Shown here piece after piece: positions 8,301 through 16,588 of a stretch of DNA of 64,000 nt. Location: assembly GCF_014229095.1 (NCBI RefSeq), contig NZ_JAARZC010000001.1, positions 1,054,001 through 1,118,000 on the forward strand, in the 5' to 3' direction. Both the position numbers and the translations under genes were made by a program. The notes beneath the pieces were generated by a model. It was not told where the DNA came from. It saw only the letters and a program-made list of their open reading frames with translations, and did not search any database. Source of the stretch: Listeria cossartiae subsp. cayugensis. Lineage in GTDB: Bacteria; Bacillota; Bacilli; Lactobacillales; Listeriaceae. The stretch's first letter is position 1. Each line of letters begins with the position of its first letter.

Positions 8301-9548
8301 GTGGCAGTTGAAAAAATCACCATGCCCAAATTAGGGGAAAGTGTAACAGAAGGAACGATTAGTTCATGGTTAGTGAAACCAGGCGATACAGTCGAAAAAT
8401 ATGATGCTATCGCAGAAGTATTAACCGACAAAGTAACAGCTGAAATCCCATCTTCTTTTAGCGGGACAATCAAAGAAATTTTAGCCGAAGAAGATGAAAC
8501 ATTAGAAGTAGGCGAAGTTATTTGCACAATCGAAACAGCTGATGCGGGCGATTCAGAGCCAGTTGCCGAAGTAGAGAAAGTGGAAGCCAAAGCCACTGAA
8601 AAACAAGAAACGAAACAAGTTAAACTAGCAGAAGCACCAGCTAGCGGAAGATTTTCCCCGGCCGTACTTCGAATTGCTGGCGAAAACAATATTGATTTAT
8701 CCACTATAGCAGGTACTGGTAAAGGTGGCAGAATTACAAGAAAAGATTTGCTACAAGTTATTGAAAACGGGCCAGTAGCTACTAAACCAGAAGTACAAAG
8801 TGCGCCACAAGAAAAAGCCGCTGCACCAACACCTGTACGCTCAGCAGCGGGTGATAAAGAAATCCCAATCAATGGCGTAAGAAAAGCAATTGCGAAACAT
8901 ATGAGCGTCAGCAAACAAGAAATCCCACATGCTTGGATGATGGTGGAAGTTGATGCAACAGGACTAGTTCGCTATCGTAATGCAGTGAAAGATAGCTTCA
9001 AAAAAGAGGAAGGTTACTCGTTAACTTATTTCGCCTTTTTCATCAAAGCAGTTGCACAGGCATTGAAAGAATTCCCACAACTTAACAGTACATGGGCAGG
9101 CGATAAAATCATCGAGCATGGTAATATCAATATTTCGATTGCCATTGCAGCTGGCGATTTATTGTATGTTCCAGTAATTAAAAATGCAGATGAAAAATCC
9201 ATTAAAGGTATTGCTCGCGAAATAAGCGAACTTGCTGGAAAAGCGCGTAATGGCAAACTTAGCCAAGCGGACATGGAAGGTGGTACATTCACAGTAAACA
9301 GCACCGGTTCATTTGGCTCTGTTCAATCAATGGGAATTATTAACCATCCGCAAGCAGCTATTCTTCAAGTGGAATCGATTGTAAAACGTCCAGTTATTAT
9401 TGACGATATGATTGCCGTGCGCGATATGGTGAACCTATGTCTGTCCATCGATCACCGTATTTTAGACGGGTTATTAGCTGGGAAATTCTTACAAACAATT
9501 AAAGCGAATGTCGAAAAAATTTCCAAAGAAAATACAGCGTTATATTAA
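8301..9548 (+). CDS. bkdB: branched-chain 2-oxo acid dehydrogenase E2 (dihydrolipoyl acyltransferase)
   Basis: This 415-residue E2 has the expected order of parts. A lipoyl domain has lipoyl-lysine K44 in EVLTDKVTAE. Then come an acidic linker, a peripheral subunit-binding domain (about 115-152, FSPAVLRIAGENNIDLSTIAG), a second Ala/Pro-rich linker, and the acyltransferase domain. The active site DHRILDG has the catalytic His and Asp near the C-terminus; DHRVVDG is the commoner form. It forms the core that transfers branched acyl groups to CoA. The start is GTG at 8301 behind AAAGGAGTG. It is the last gene of the operon. No separate terminator is visible before the sbrA terminator at 9624-9654, so bkd transcripts may end there too. 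Confidence 0.93.
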   Translation: MAVEKITMPKLGESVTEGTISSWLVKPGDTVEKYDAIAEVLTDKVTAEIPSSFSGTIKEILAEEDETLEVGEVICTIETADAGDSEPVAEVEKVEAKATEKQETKQVKLAEAPASGRFSPAVLRIAGENNIDLSTIAGTGKGGRITRKDLLQVIENGPVATKPEVQSAPQEKAAAPTPVRSAAGDKEIPINGVRKAIAKHMSVSKQEIPHAWMMVEVDATGLVRYRNAVKDSFKKEEGYSLTYFAFFIKAVAQALKEFPQLNSTWAGDKIIEHGNINISIAIAAGDLLYVPVIKNADEKSIKGIAREISELAGKARNGKLSQADMEGGTFTVNSTGSFGSVQSMGIINHPQAAILQVESIVKRPVIIDDMIAVRDMVNLCLSIDHRILDGLLAGKFLQTIKANVEKISKENTALY

Positions 9549-9552
9549 AGAT

Positions 9553-9577
9553 GTTTTAATCTAGGTTTAGCGGGTAT
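9553..9577 (+). promoter_or_regulatory. sigma-B promoter of sbrA
   Basis: GTTT (9553-9556, in GTTTTAAT), a 15-bp spacer and GGGTAT (9572-9577) match the Firmicute sigma-B consensus GTTT-N13-15-GGGWAT exactly. It begins four bases after the bkdB stop codon and points at the terminator at 9624-9654. Confidence 0.8.
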
Positions 9578-9583
9578 TGTTTA

Positions 9584-9654
9584 GTACATCTAGATCCATA
9601 CCCCTAAACTCCCTAGATGTCTTGGGTAGTACTTTCGGGTGCTGCTCTTTTTTT
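9584..9654 (+). ncRNA. sbrA: SbrA, sigma-B-dependent small RNA
   Basis: A start about 7 bases after the sigma-B -10 box and an end in the T-run of the terminator give a transcript near 70 nt. This matches my recollection of SbrA, the sigma-B-dependent RNA reported between the bkdB and peptidase genes of L. monocytogenes. Two hairpins are visible. The 5' one pairs ACATCTAG (9586-9593) with CTAGATGT (9613-9620) around a 19-base loop rich in C (ACCCC and CTCC). The 3' one is a 9-bp stem with wobble pairs, 9624-9632 with 9639-9647, followed by seven T. No reading frame of note is present. The exact 5' end is inferred. Confidence 0.75.
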
Positions 9655-9660
9655 GAGGAG

Positions 9661-9695
9661 AAAAATAAAAAAGTCTGAACCAGTTTGGCTCAGAC
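9661..9695 (-). terminator. terminator of prli42
   Basis: On the minus strand GTCTGAGCCA pairs with TGGTTCAGAC (bases 9673-9695) with one mismatch, then TTTTTTATTTTT. It lies 9 bases after the prli42 stop and only 7 bases from the end of the sbrA T-run, so the two transcription units end back to back. Confidence 0.75.
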
Positions 9696-9704
9696 GATGG
9701 ATAT

Positions 9705-9800
9705 TTATAAAAACATTAATACCCCGGTTAAAACACTTGATAATACAATCGCGATTAACATTAAAATAACAACAACGCGAACTACTTTTTTATTAGTCAT
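9705..9800 (-). CDS. prli42: Prli42, stressosome-associated membrane miniprotein (31 aa)
   Basis: This is a 31-codon ORF. The N-terminus MTNKKVVR is basic (K4, K5, R8) and is followed by a single hydrophobic helix running to the C-terminus (residues about 9-31, ending GVLMFL). It matches the composition and length I know for Prli42, a membrane miniprotein conserved in Firmicutes that anchors the stressosome through RsbR1 and is needed for sigma-B activation in Listeria. Supporting gene signals: a sigma-A promoter (9843-9871), a GAGAGGAG ribosome site about 12 bases before ATG, and a terminator directly after. It is short enough to be missed by ORF callers. It converges on sbrA. Confidence 0.85.
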   Translation of the reverse strand: MTNKKVVRVVVILMLIAIVLSSVLTGVLMFL

Positions 9801-9842
9801 TGCGGAAGAAAACTCCTCTCATAAAGCATTTCAGATATATCC

Positions 9843-9871
9843 ATCTTACTGATAATTAAAGCAAATTTCAA
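9843..9871 (-). promoter_or_regulatory. sigma-A promoter of prli42
   Basis: Read on the minus strand: TTGAAA (9871-9866), 17-bp spacer, TAAGAT (9848-9843). This gives a 5' leader of roughly 35 bases. The site lies in the divergent gap with the M20 peptidase gene. Confidence 0.65.
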
Positions 9872-9922
9872 GTTATTTCTTGATTTTTTTAGGCAAATAG
9901 GAAGAATGTAGGTGAAAATAAG

Positions 9923-11017
9923 ATGATAGCCAATGTGAAAAAATATTTTACCGAATTAATCCAAATTTCGTCCGTTTCTGGAAAAGAAAAAGCCATTTTA
10001 ACTTACATAAAAAAACATTTAACGACATTGAATGTTACTTATAGCTTAGACGAAAATTATGGCTTGATTGCCCGGATTTCAGCGACTAGGGAGAAATTTC
10101 CAACGATATTTTTCTGTAGTCATGTCGATACGCATCCAAGTGCAGCCACGCCTGTTTTTCAAATCGAACAAGATGTGTTTACCGCTACAAAAGGTACTTC
10201 TTTAGGTGCAGATGACAAAGCGGCCGTTGCAGCCATGTTAGCGGCGATTGATTATTTTTGTACCGAAAAAACGCCGCACGGGAACATTGAATTTATTTTT
10301 ACGACAAAAGAAGAGCTCGGTATGATTGGAATGCGTCTTTTTCCGGAAGAAGAAATTACAGCAGCTTACGGCTATTGTTTGGATGCACCCGGGGAAGTAG
10401 GGAATTATCAGCTGCAAGCAAGTACGCTCGTTGCGATGGGATTTACAATTGCTAGTTCTGATGATGCGCAAATGTCACCAATTTCCATTGCTAGAATGGC
10501 GCTTCATGCAACACGTCCAGGCCGAATTGATCGAGAAAATAAATGGGAAATCCAGTCGTTTTCTGGTGGGATAAACGATGAAAATCGACAAGATGCCCAA
10601 TTAGAAATTCTTTTTACGTCAGCAGCAAGTTTTCGTAAGGCACTCCTGCATATTCAAACGATTAGAGAGCGTTTTGCCCAAACGTGTGAGAAATACGGTG
10701 CAATGCTAACACACGATACGAAGCTAATTTACGAAGGCTACCATATCCGCGCTAAACATCCACTAATGAATATTTTTCAAAAAGCGGCAAAAAAACAAGC
10801 TTTAGAAATGCACGAAATCTTGTTAGAGGGCGGAACCGATGCCAATGTGTTAAACGAAAAAGGTATTCCAACCATGCTCTTGTCAGCAGGATATGAAAAT
10901 GCGCACACAGACAAAGAAACGATTTCCATAAGTCAGTTGGAAAAACTCACACAACTCGTGATTGACCTTGCAGAATCCGCTAAAAACGAGAAAATTTTAC
11001 TCAGAAAGCTAAATTAA
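9923..11017 (+). CDS. M20-family metallopeptidase, peptidase T-like
   Basis: This 364-residue protein carries the M20 metal and catalytic motifs. HVDTHPS supplies a zinc His and adjacent Asp, GADDKAA the bridging Asp, TKEELG the catalytic and metal-binding Glu pair, CLDAPGEVG a further Asp, and a C-terminal [13 protein letters not shown]...GYENAHT the last His. This domain order (dimerisation lid inserted around residues 180-290) resembles PepT-like tripeptidases and related aminoacyl hydrolases. It is cytosolic, with no signal peptide. The start ATG at 9923 follows AGGTGAAAA. It appears monocistronic and is divergent from prli42. The substrate cannot be told from sequence. Confidence 0.8.
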   Translation: MIANVKKYFTELIQISSVSGKEKAILTYIKKHLTTLNVTYSLDENYGLIARISATREKFPTIFFCSHVDTHPSAATPVFQIEQDVFTATKGTSLGADDKAAVAAMLAAIDYFCTEKTPHGNIEFIFTTKEELGMIGMRLFPEEEITAAYGYCLDAPGEVGNYQLQASTLVAMGFTIASSDDAQMSPISIARMALHATRPGRIDRENKWEIQSFSGGINDENRQDAQLEILFTSAASFRKALLHIQTIRERFAQTCEKYGAMLTHDTKLIYEGYHIRAKHPLMNIFQKAAKKQALEMHEILLEGGTDANVLNEKGIPTMLLSAGYENAHTDKETISISQLEKLTQLVIDLAESAKNEKILLRKLN

Positions 11018-11049
11018 TGAAAAAAAGTCAAATAATTCGGATTGATTCA

Positions 11050-11078
11050 TTGTCCAAGAAGCAATTCTTTGATATAGT
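11050..11078 (+). promoter_or_regulatory. sigma-A promoter of gnd
   Basis: TTGTCC (11050-11055), 17-bp spacer, TATAGT (11073-11078). An 83-base leader follows before the gnd start. Confidence 0.6.
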
Positions 11079-11161
11079 AAATAATGTTGATACTTTTATG
11101 TGTCATGTTGAAGTAAGACAGATTTTTCTGCCTTAATAAACCGGAAAGGAAGAAGTGCAAA

Positions 11162-12580
11162 ATGGCAAAACAAGAAATTGGCGTTATAGGAATGGGCGTT
11201 ATGGGCCGTAACTTGGCTCTAAACATTGAAAGCCGCGGTCATACAGTATCTATCTTTAACCGTTCTACTGAAAAAACGAAAGCGGTTATGGAAGAAAATG
11301 CGGACAAAAAATTAGTACCAACTTATAGTTTAGAGGAATTTGTCGAATCTCTTGAAGTGCCTCGCCGTATCCTTATTATGGTAAAAGCTGGCGATGCTAC
11401 AGATATGATGATTGAAGCAGTTAAACCTTTCTTAAACGAAGGCGATATTTTAATTGATGGCGGTAATGCTTTCTTCAAAGATACGATTCGTCGTAATAAA
11501 GAACTAAGTGAAGAAGGATTTAACTTCATCGGAACTGGTGTATCAGGCGGAGAAGAAGGCGCACTTAAAGGCCCTTCCATCATGCCAGGTGGTCAACGCA
11601 AGGCATATGACCTTGTAGCCCCTATTTTACGTGAAATTGCTGCAGTTGCAGACGGAGAGCCATGTGTGACTTATATTGGTCCAGACGGTGCCGGACATTA
11701 CGTTAAAATGGTGCATAACGGTATCGAATACGGCGATATGCAATTAATCGCAGAAGCTTACACTATTTTGAAAGAAATTGGTGGATTAAGCCACGATGAA
11801 CTTGCGGACGTATTTGAAGAATGGAATAACGGCGAACTTGATAGCTATTTAATCGAGATCACTAAAAATATCCTAAAAGTAAAAGACGAAGAAACCGGCA
11901 AACCAATTGTCGATGTTATCCTTGATAAAGCTGGTCAAAAAGGAACTGGTAAATGGACTAGCCAAAGTGCTCTTGACTTAGGTGTTCCACTTTCCTTAAT
12001 TACAGAGTCTGTATTCGCTCGTTATATTTCTGCTCTTAAAGAAGAACGTGTGTATGCAAGCACTGTATTAAATGGTCCATCGAACTATCATTTTGAAGGC
12101 GACAAAAAAGCATTTGTTGAATCTGTTCGTCGCGCACTTTATTTCAGTAAAATCGCATCTTATGCACAAGGTTTTGCTCAAATGAGAGCTGCTAGCGAAG
12201 AGTACAACTGGGATTTACAATACGGCGAAATTGCGAAAATTTTCCGCGCTGGTTGTATTATCCGTGCTCGTTTCTTACAAAAAATTACAGATGCATATAA
12301 CCAAGATAAAAATCTTAAAAACTTGCTATTAGATCCATATTTCAAAGATATCGCACATAACTACCAAGGCGACCTTCGTACAGTTGTTGCAGAAGCAGTA
12401 AAAGCTGGAATTCCAGTGCCAACATTCACTGCAGCAATCAGCTACTACGACAGCTATCGTTCGGAAGTATTATCTGCAAATCTGATCCAAGCACAACGCG
12501 ACTACTTTGGCGCTCATACGTATGAAAGAGTCGACAAACCAGGCGTATTCCATACAGAATGGCCACAAGTAGAAGATTGA
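11162..12580 (+). CDS. gnd: 6-phosphogluconate dehydrogenase (decarboxylating)
   Basis: This 472-residue enzyme is full length. The N-terminal Rossmann motif is [26 protein letters not shown] and [16 protein letters not shown] are the substrate-binding signature, and [18 protein letters not shown] carries the catalytic Lys-x2-His-Asn region. It oxidises 6-phosphogluconate to ribulose 5-phosphate with NADP+ in the oxidative pentose phosphate pathway. Shine-Dalgarno GGAAAGGAAG precedes the ATG. The unit is monocistronic: own promoter upstream and a strong terminator at 12593. Confidence 0.96.
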   Translation: MAKQEIGVIGMGVMGRNLALNIESRGHTVSIFNRSTEKTKAVMEENADKKLVPTYSLEEFVESLEVPRRILIMVKAGDATDMMIEAVKPFLNEGDILIDGGNAFFKDTIRRNKELSEEGFNFIGTGVSGGEEGALKGPSIMPGGQRKAYDLVAPILREIAAVADGEPCVTYIGPDGAGHYVKMVHNGIEYGDMQLIAEAYTILKEIGGLSHDELADVFEEWNNGELDSYLIEITKNILKVKDEETGKPIVDVILDKAGQKGTGKWTSQSALDLGVPLSLITESVFARYISALKEERVYASTVLNGPSNYHFEGDKKAFVESVRRALYFSKIASYAQGFAQMRAASEEYNWDLQYGEIAKIFRAGCIIRARFLQKITDAYNQDKNLKNLLLDPYFKDIAHNYQGDLRTVVAEAVKAGIPVPTFTAAISYYDSYRSEVLSANLIQAQRDYFGAHTYERVDKPGVFHTEWPQVED

Positions 12581-12592
12581 TTAAAAAACAAG

Positions 12593-12623
12593 GCATCCAC
12601 TTTCACGAGTGGATGCTTTTTTT
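12593..12623 (+). terminator. terminator after gnd
   Basis: Perfect 9-bp stem, GCATCCACT with AGTGGATGC around TTCACG, followed by seven T. Confidence 0.9.
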
Positions 12624-12697
12624 ATGAGATTTGAATTAGTAAATCATGGTAAACCGCTAAAAAATACAGGAAATATCTATTTATGCGCTGTTATTAG

Positions 12698-12725
12698 TTG
12701 TTTTTGAGCTAAAGTTCGTTACAAT
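12698..12725 (+). promoter_or_regulatory. sigma-A promoter of lisRK
   Basis: TTGTTT (12698-12703), 16-bp spacer, TACAAT (12720-12725), 47 bases before the lisR start. Confidence 0.55.
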
Positions 12726-12771
12726 AGTAATAGGAATATAGTGTAATGACCGAAAGAGAGGGTTAGGCCAA

Positions 12772-13452
12772 ATGAATAGAATATTAATCGTAGAAGATGA
12801 AAAAAACTTAGCACGCTTTATTGAACTAGAACTTCAGCATGAAAATTATGAAACAGCGGTTGCTAATGATGGACGCGCTGGACTTGAACTCGCATTGAAT
12901 GAAGAATGGGATGCAATCTTACTTGATTTAATGTTGCCACATTTAAATGGTGTAGAAGTTTGTCGTCGTGTGCGCCAAGTGAAACAAACACCTATTATTA
13001 TGATAACTGCACGTGACTCTGTTATTGACCGTGTATCAGGACTTGACCACGGAGCAGATGATTATATCGTCAAACCTTTTGCTATTGAAGAATTACTGGC
13101 TCGTCTGCGTTCGTTACTACGCCGGGTGGAAAATGCAGAACAATCGGCGAAACAAACGACGCTTCAATACCGTAACTTAATCGTTGAAAAAGAAAATCGG
13201 ATTGTTAAACGCGACGAAGAAATTATTGACTTAACTAAACGAGAGTACGAGCTTTTGCTTACGTTAATGGAAAATGTCAATATCGTTCTAACGCGAGAAG
13301 TGTTGCTCAACAAAGTTTGGGGCTACGAAACAGAAGTAGAAACGAATGTAGTCGATGTGTACGTTCGTTACTTACGAAATAAAATTGATCATCCTGACGA
13401 AGAAAGTTACATCCAAACAGTTCGCGGGACAGGGTATGTGATGCGTACATGA
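12772..13452 (+). CDS. lisR: response regulator LisR
   Basis: This is a 226-residue OmpR-family regulator. The receiver domain has the acidic pocket E8-D9, phospho-acceptor D52 in LLDLMLP, the conserved Thr in MITARDS and Lys in YIVKPF. A winged-helix trans-acting domain follows (about 130-226) with LTKREYELLLTLM and the closing VRGTGYVMRT. With LisK it forms the Listeria system linked to ethanol, acid, cell-wall antibiotic and nisin responses and virulence (family literature). The start ATG at 12772 follows AGAGAGGGTTAG. The stop overlaps the lisK start by four bases, so the two are translationally coupled. Confidence 0.93.
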   Translation: MNRILIVEDEKNLARFIELELQHENYETAVANDGRAGLELALNEEWDAILLDLMLPHLNGVEVCRRVRQVKQTPIIMITARDSVIDRVSGLDHGADDYIVKPFAIEELLARLRSLLRRVENAEQSAKQTTLQYRNLIVEKENRIVKRDEEIIDLTKREYELLLTLMENVNIVLTREVLLNKVWGYETEVETNVVDVYVRYLRNKIDHPDEESYIQTVRGTGYVMRT

Positions 13453-14900
13453 CAACTAGCCCATTCTCCTTAAAAAGTCGTTCGTTGAAATTTAAATGGA
13501 CTTTTGGAGCTAGTGCAGCGATTTTTCTAACATTTTTCTTATTTTCCTATGCGATTTATCAAGGGATTGGGCAAATGTTGCTAAATGAAGAAGAACCGGA
13601 AGTAAAAGAACTGCTTCTAGCGACAACAAGTACATTAACAAATCAAGATTTAACCGACAATGAGGAAATCAAATATTTATTTAACAACGATAAAACCGTG
13701 AACCGCAAACTGCAAGACCAAGTGATTAATCTCTATGATAAAGATGGCCATTTTATTAATAAGTATTATTTTTCTAGAAATCAAGATATCACAAGTATTG
13801 ATTTTTCGCAGTATTTTGTTAGCGGCACGGATAAATTTATTATGAACAAACCGACGATTGATGGGCAGAAGATGATGACGGCGCAAATGCCAATTGTGGC
13901 AGATGATAATACGACGGTGATTGGTTATGCGCAAGTCGTAAACCCGCTCACTTCTTACAATCGGATGATGGATCGCTTGCTTGTTACGATGATTTTACTC
14001 GGGGCAGTGGCACTCTTTATTAGTGGTATGCTTGGCTATTTGCTAGCTCAAAACTTCTTAAACCCGCTCACTCGACTAGCACGATCTATGAACGATATTC
14101 GTAAAAATGGTTTCCAAAAACGTATCGAAACACAAACAAATTCCCGAGATGAAATCGGTGAATTGACCGTCGTCTTTAATGATATGATGACGCGCATTGA
14201 AACTAGTTTTGAACAGCAAAAACAATTTGTCGAGGATGCTTCCCATGAATTACGGACGCCTGTTCAAATTATGGAAGGTCATTTAAAACTTCTGACACGT
14301 TGGGGGAAAGATGATCCAGCCGTATTAGACGAATCATTAAATGCTTCTTTAACAGAACTAGAACGGATGAAAAAATTAGTGCAAGAAATGCTTGATTTAT
14401 CCAGAGCAGAACAAATTTCGCAAACAAAAGAATTACAAATTACAGATGTAAATGCGACTGTGGAACAAGTTAGACGTAATTTTGAAGTGATGTATGAGAA
14501 TTTCACTTTTACCTTAAAAGAAGACGACAAGGATTTACGTGCGCTTATTCAGCATAATCATTTAGAACAGATTTTAATTATTATTATGGATAACGCGGTG
14601 AAGTATTCAGGCGATGGTACAGAAGTGGATATGCATGTTTACAAAGAACAAAAGCAAATCCATATTGATGTGCGCGATTACGGGGAAGGCATCTCACAAG
14701 AAGAAATTGATAAGATCTTTAATCGTTTCTATCGTGTAGATAAAGCTAGAAGCCGTGAAAAAGGCGGTAATGGCCTCGGACTTGCGATTGCTAAACAATT
14801 AGTCGAAGGATATTTAGGAACGATTAACGCGGTTAGTGAGCCAGATAAAGGCACGACCATCAAAATTACACTTCCTTATATTGAACCAAAATCTAAATAG
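13449..14900 (+). CDS. lisK: sensor histidine kinase LisK
   Basis: This is a 483-residue membrane kinase. A basic N-terminus and a first membrane helix (about 20-40) precede an extracytoplasmic sensor region (about 41-175). A second helix (about 177-200) and a HAMP linker follow. The HisKA box DASHELRTPVQ has phospho-acceptor His266. The ATPase domain has N (MDNAVKYS), G1 (DYGEGIS), F (FNRFYRVDKARSR) and G2 (GGNGLGLAIAKQL) boxes. The ATGA overlap with lisR indicates one operon, closed by the terminator at 14904. Confidence 0.93.
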   Translation: MTTSPFSLKSRSLKFKWTFGASAAIFLTFFLFSYAIYQGIGQMLLNEEEPEVKELLLATTSTLTNQDLTDNEEIKYLFNNDKTVNRKLQDQVINLYDKDGHFINKYYFSRNQDITSIDFSQYFVSGTDKFIMNKPTIDGQKMMTAQMPIVADDNTTVIGYAQVVNPLTSYNRMMDRLLVTMILLGAVALFISGMLGYLLAQNFLNPLTRLARSMNDIRKNGFQKRIETQTNSRDEIGELTVVFNDMMTRIETSFEQQKQFVEDASHELRTPVQIMEGHLKLLTRWGKDDPAVLDESLNASLTELERMKKLVQEMLDLSRAEQISQTKELQITDVNATVEQVRRNFEVMYENFTFTLKEDDKDLRALIQHNHLEQILIIIMDNAVKYSGDGTEVDMHVYKEQKQIHIDVRDYGEGISQEEIDKIFNRFYRVDKARSREKGGNGLGLAIAKQLVEGYLGTINAVSEPDKGTTIKITLPYIEPKSK

Positions 14901-14903
14901 AAA

Positions 14904-14935
14904 AACCGCAACCTTATGACGAGGTTGCGGTTTCT
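14904..14935. terminator. bidirectional terminator between lisK and yidC
   Basis: Perfect 11-bp stem, AACCGCAACCT (14904-14914) with AGGTTGCGGTT (14922-14932). T-rich on the plus side and A-rich before it, so it can serve both converging units. Confidence 0.85.
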
Positions 14936-14936
14936 T

Positions 14937-15764
14937 TTATTTTTCTTTCTTTTGTTCTTCTACGATTTGTTCAAATTCTTTTTCTTCTTGTTCCATTACT
15001 TTAATTTCTGGATGTTTATTCATGTAGAGTTTTTTCGTTAGTAATGTTTGACCTGCTAAGAATAGTCCGCCGACAGCCCAGTATAATGCTAGAGCAGAAG
15101 GAGCTGTAAAGGAAACGAATAAAATCATAATAGGTGACATTAAGCCGATAATTTTCATTTGTTTCTTTTGTTCTGGTGAGTAACCAATCATTGAAACAAA
15201 GTATTGTGCTAAGTAGACAAGGCCGGCGATAATCGCAAGCACCATATCCGGTGAACCTAGGTTAAACCATAAGAATGTGTGACTAGCAATTTCAGATGAA
15301 CCACGAATCGCATAATAGAACGCCATCAAAATCGGCATTTGAATAAGAAGTGGTAAACAACCCATTTGCATCGGATTGATATTATACTTGGAATAAACAG
15401 TCATCATTTCTTTTTGGATAGTTGCTTGTTCTTCTTTTGATGTAGCACGTTTTAAACGGGCTTGAATTTCGTCAATTTCTGGTTTAGCAATCGCCATTTT
15501 GGATTGCATACCCATTTGAGCTTTAGCAGTACGTAAGTTTAGCGGCATAATTAGCGCGCGGATAAGGAGCGTTGTAATAATAATCGCTACCCCGTAGTTA
15601 CCCCCAACAAATTTTGCAACAAACATAATAAAGCTAGTGAATGGTTGAATCAGATAAGTACTGAAAAAACCATCTGTATTTTGTGACGGGTCCATACTAC
15701 ACCCTGTAAGTAATAGTAGAGCACCAAGTAAAACGCTAATTAAAATAATATTTTTCTTTTTCAA
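14937..15764 (-). CDS. yidC: membrane protein insertase YidC/OxaA, probably the second (YqjG-like) paralogue
   Basis: This 275-residue lipoprotein-type insertase has an N-terminal signal with lipobox LLTGC (lipidated C22). Five hydrophobic segments follow, including [20 protein letters not shown] with the conserved hydrophilic-groove Arg, and [24 protein letters not shown]. The C-terminus is basic and Glu/Lys-rich, as in Firmicute YidC. It inserts and folds proteins into the membrane with or without SecYEG. Firmicutes usually carry another copy beside rnpA at the origin. Because this copy has no rnpA neighbour, I infer it is the YqjG/YidC2 type. The start ATG follows GGAGGAAAATGAA. Confidence 0.88.
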   Translation of the reverse strand: MKKKNIILISVLLGALLLLTGCSMDPSQNTDGFFSTYLIQPFTSFIMFVAKFVGGNYGVAIIITTLLIRALIMPLNLRTAKAQMGMQSKMAIAKPEIDEIQARLKRATSKEEQATIQKEMMTVYSKYNINPMQMGCLPLLIQMPILMAFYYAIRGSSEIASHTFLWFNLGSPDMVLAIIAGLVYLAQYFVSMIGYSPEQKKQMKIIGLMSPIMILFVSFTAPSALALYWAVGGLFLAGQTLLTKKLYMNKHPEIKVMEQEEKEFEQIVEEQKKEK

Positions 15765-15800
15765 TGTTTCATTTTCCTCCTAAATAGTAAAATAATCAAT

Positions 15801-16082
15801 TCATACGTTGGAAAATGAAAAACTGTCTTCATCATCAGTAATGGCGCTACATTTCCTAGTTATCGCCAACCAATTAATGATAAAATTAGGCGAGGTTCTA
15901 TAAAAATGTGCTCGAAGTGCAATCTTTACTGGCTTTAAGCAGATAGCGTCAGCGGGTAGCACCATTTTCGGTTTTAATAATGTAATGGCCGACCAATAAC
16001 TAAAGATCGTTAACATTAATAAAAACGTCACTGTGAGTGAAATGAATTCTGGTTCAAGTAAGATTTGCAAAATGGAAATCAT
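15801..16082 (-). CDS. small hypothetical membrane protein
   Basis: I do not recognise this 93-codon ORF. It has one clear membrane helix (about residues 13-36, FISLTVTFLLMLTIFSYW) and then a basic segment with scattered Cys and Trp that looks unlike a conserved domain. A ribosome site AAAGGAGCG lies about 15 bases before the ATG, which is rather far. It sits between acylphosphatase and yidC on the same strand with short gaps, so it could be cotranscribed with either. It could be a rapidly evolving small protein or the decayed end of a longer one. Confidence 0.45.
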   Translation of the reverse strand: MISILQILLEPEFISLTVTFLLMLTIFSYWSAITLLKPKMVLPADAICLKPVKIALRAHFYRTSPNFIINWLAITRKCSAITDDEDSFSFSNV

Positions 16083-16167
16083 GCCACGCAGTCGCTCCTT
16101 TCAAGGTTTTAGTACTCATTAACTATAATGCAAAAAGAGCTATAGCACAACTACTATTTTTGGAATT

Positions 16168-16449
16168 TTAATAAACGATATCAAACGTTTTTCGTTCTTC
16201 TACAGGCGCCCCTTTGTAAATGTAAACATGCTCGATGCGGCAACCAGGGGAAGGGCCTTTTTTGATTGCATCAATAAATTTATTTAAGTTTTCCTCTTCT
16301 GCAATTGCATGAATTTCAACGGAACCATCGTCTAAATTTTTTACTGTTCCACTAATATCATATTTGTAAGCGACGTGTTTTGTGGTGTAACGAAATCCAA
16401 CGCCTTGCACAAATCCAGTTACTCTCAAAATCGCTGTATCTCTAGCCAT
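16168..16449 (-). CDS. acyP: acylphosphatase
   Basis: This 93-residue protein is a textbook acylphosphatase. The signature GFVQGVGFR supplies catalytic Arg20 in the phosphate-binding loop. [16 protein letters not shown] supplies catalytic Asn38. It hydrolyses carboxyl-phosphate bonds such as acetyl or 1,3-bisphosphoglycerate phosphate; its physiological role in bacteria is unclear. The start ATG at 16449 follows AAAGGAGTTGG. It is divergent from the DUF1033 gene. Confidence 0.93.
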   Translation of the reverse strand: MARDTAILRVTGFVQGVGFRYTTKHVAYKYDISGTVKNLDDGSVEIHAIAEEENLNKFIDAIKKGPSPGCRIEHVYIYKGAPVEERKTFDIVY

Positions 16450-16545
16450 GGCGAAACCAACTCCTTTTATTTTTCCTTACTACTAGTGTATCTTTTTTTG
16501 CCATTACTTTCAAAAATTTGCATTCCGGTATTTCAAGAAAGCTTG

Positions 16546-16554
16546 TGCTATAAT
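16546..16554 (+). promoter_or_regulatory. extended -10 promoter of the DUF1033 gene
   Basis: TGCTATAAT is a perfect extended -10 (TGn plus TATAAT at 16549-16554) with no good -35, 34 bases before the start codon. The same 9-mer occurs upstream of ftsK and mutS. Confidence 0.6.
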
Positions 16555-16588
16555 AAGTGTATTATATTTACTGTTGGGAGTTTTTGAT

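Noticed and set aside
8267-8914. 215-codon open frame antisense to bkdB.
   Set aside because: It is the Ser/Thr/Ala-rich mirror of the lipoyl and linker region, with no ribosome site; bkdB has clear motifs.
9561-9620. Mutually exclusive pairings (CTAGGTTTAG, GGGTAT, GTTTAG with ATACCC and CTAAAC) that look like a riboswitch-type switch after bkdB.
   Set aside because: The left-hand partners coincide with the sigma-B promoter spacer and -10 box, so they are absent from the SbrA transcript. The complementarity is better explained by short AT-rich repeats. It would matter only in bkd readthrough mRNA.
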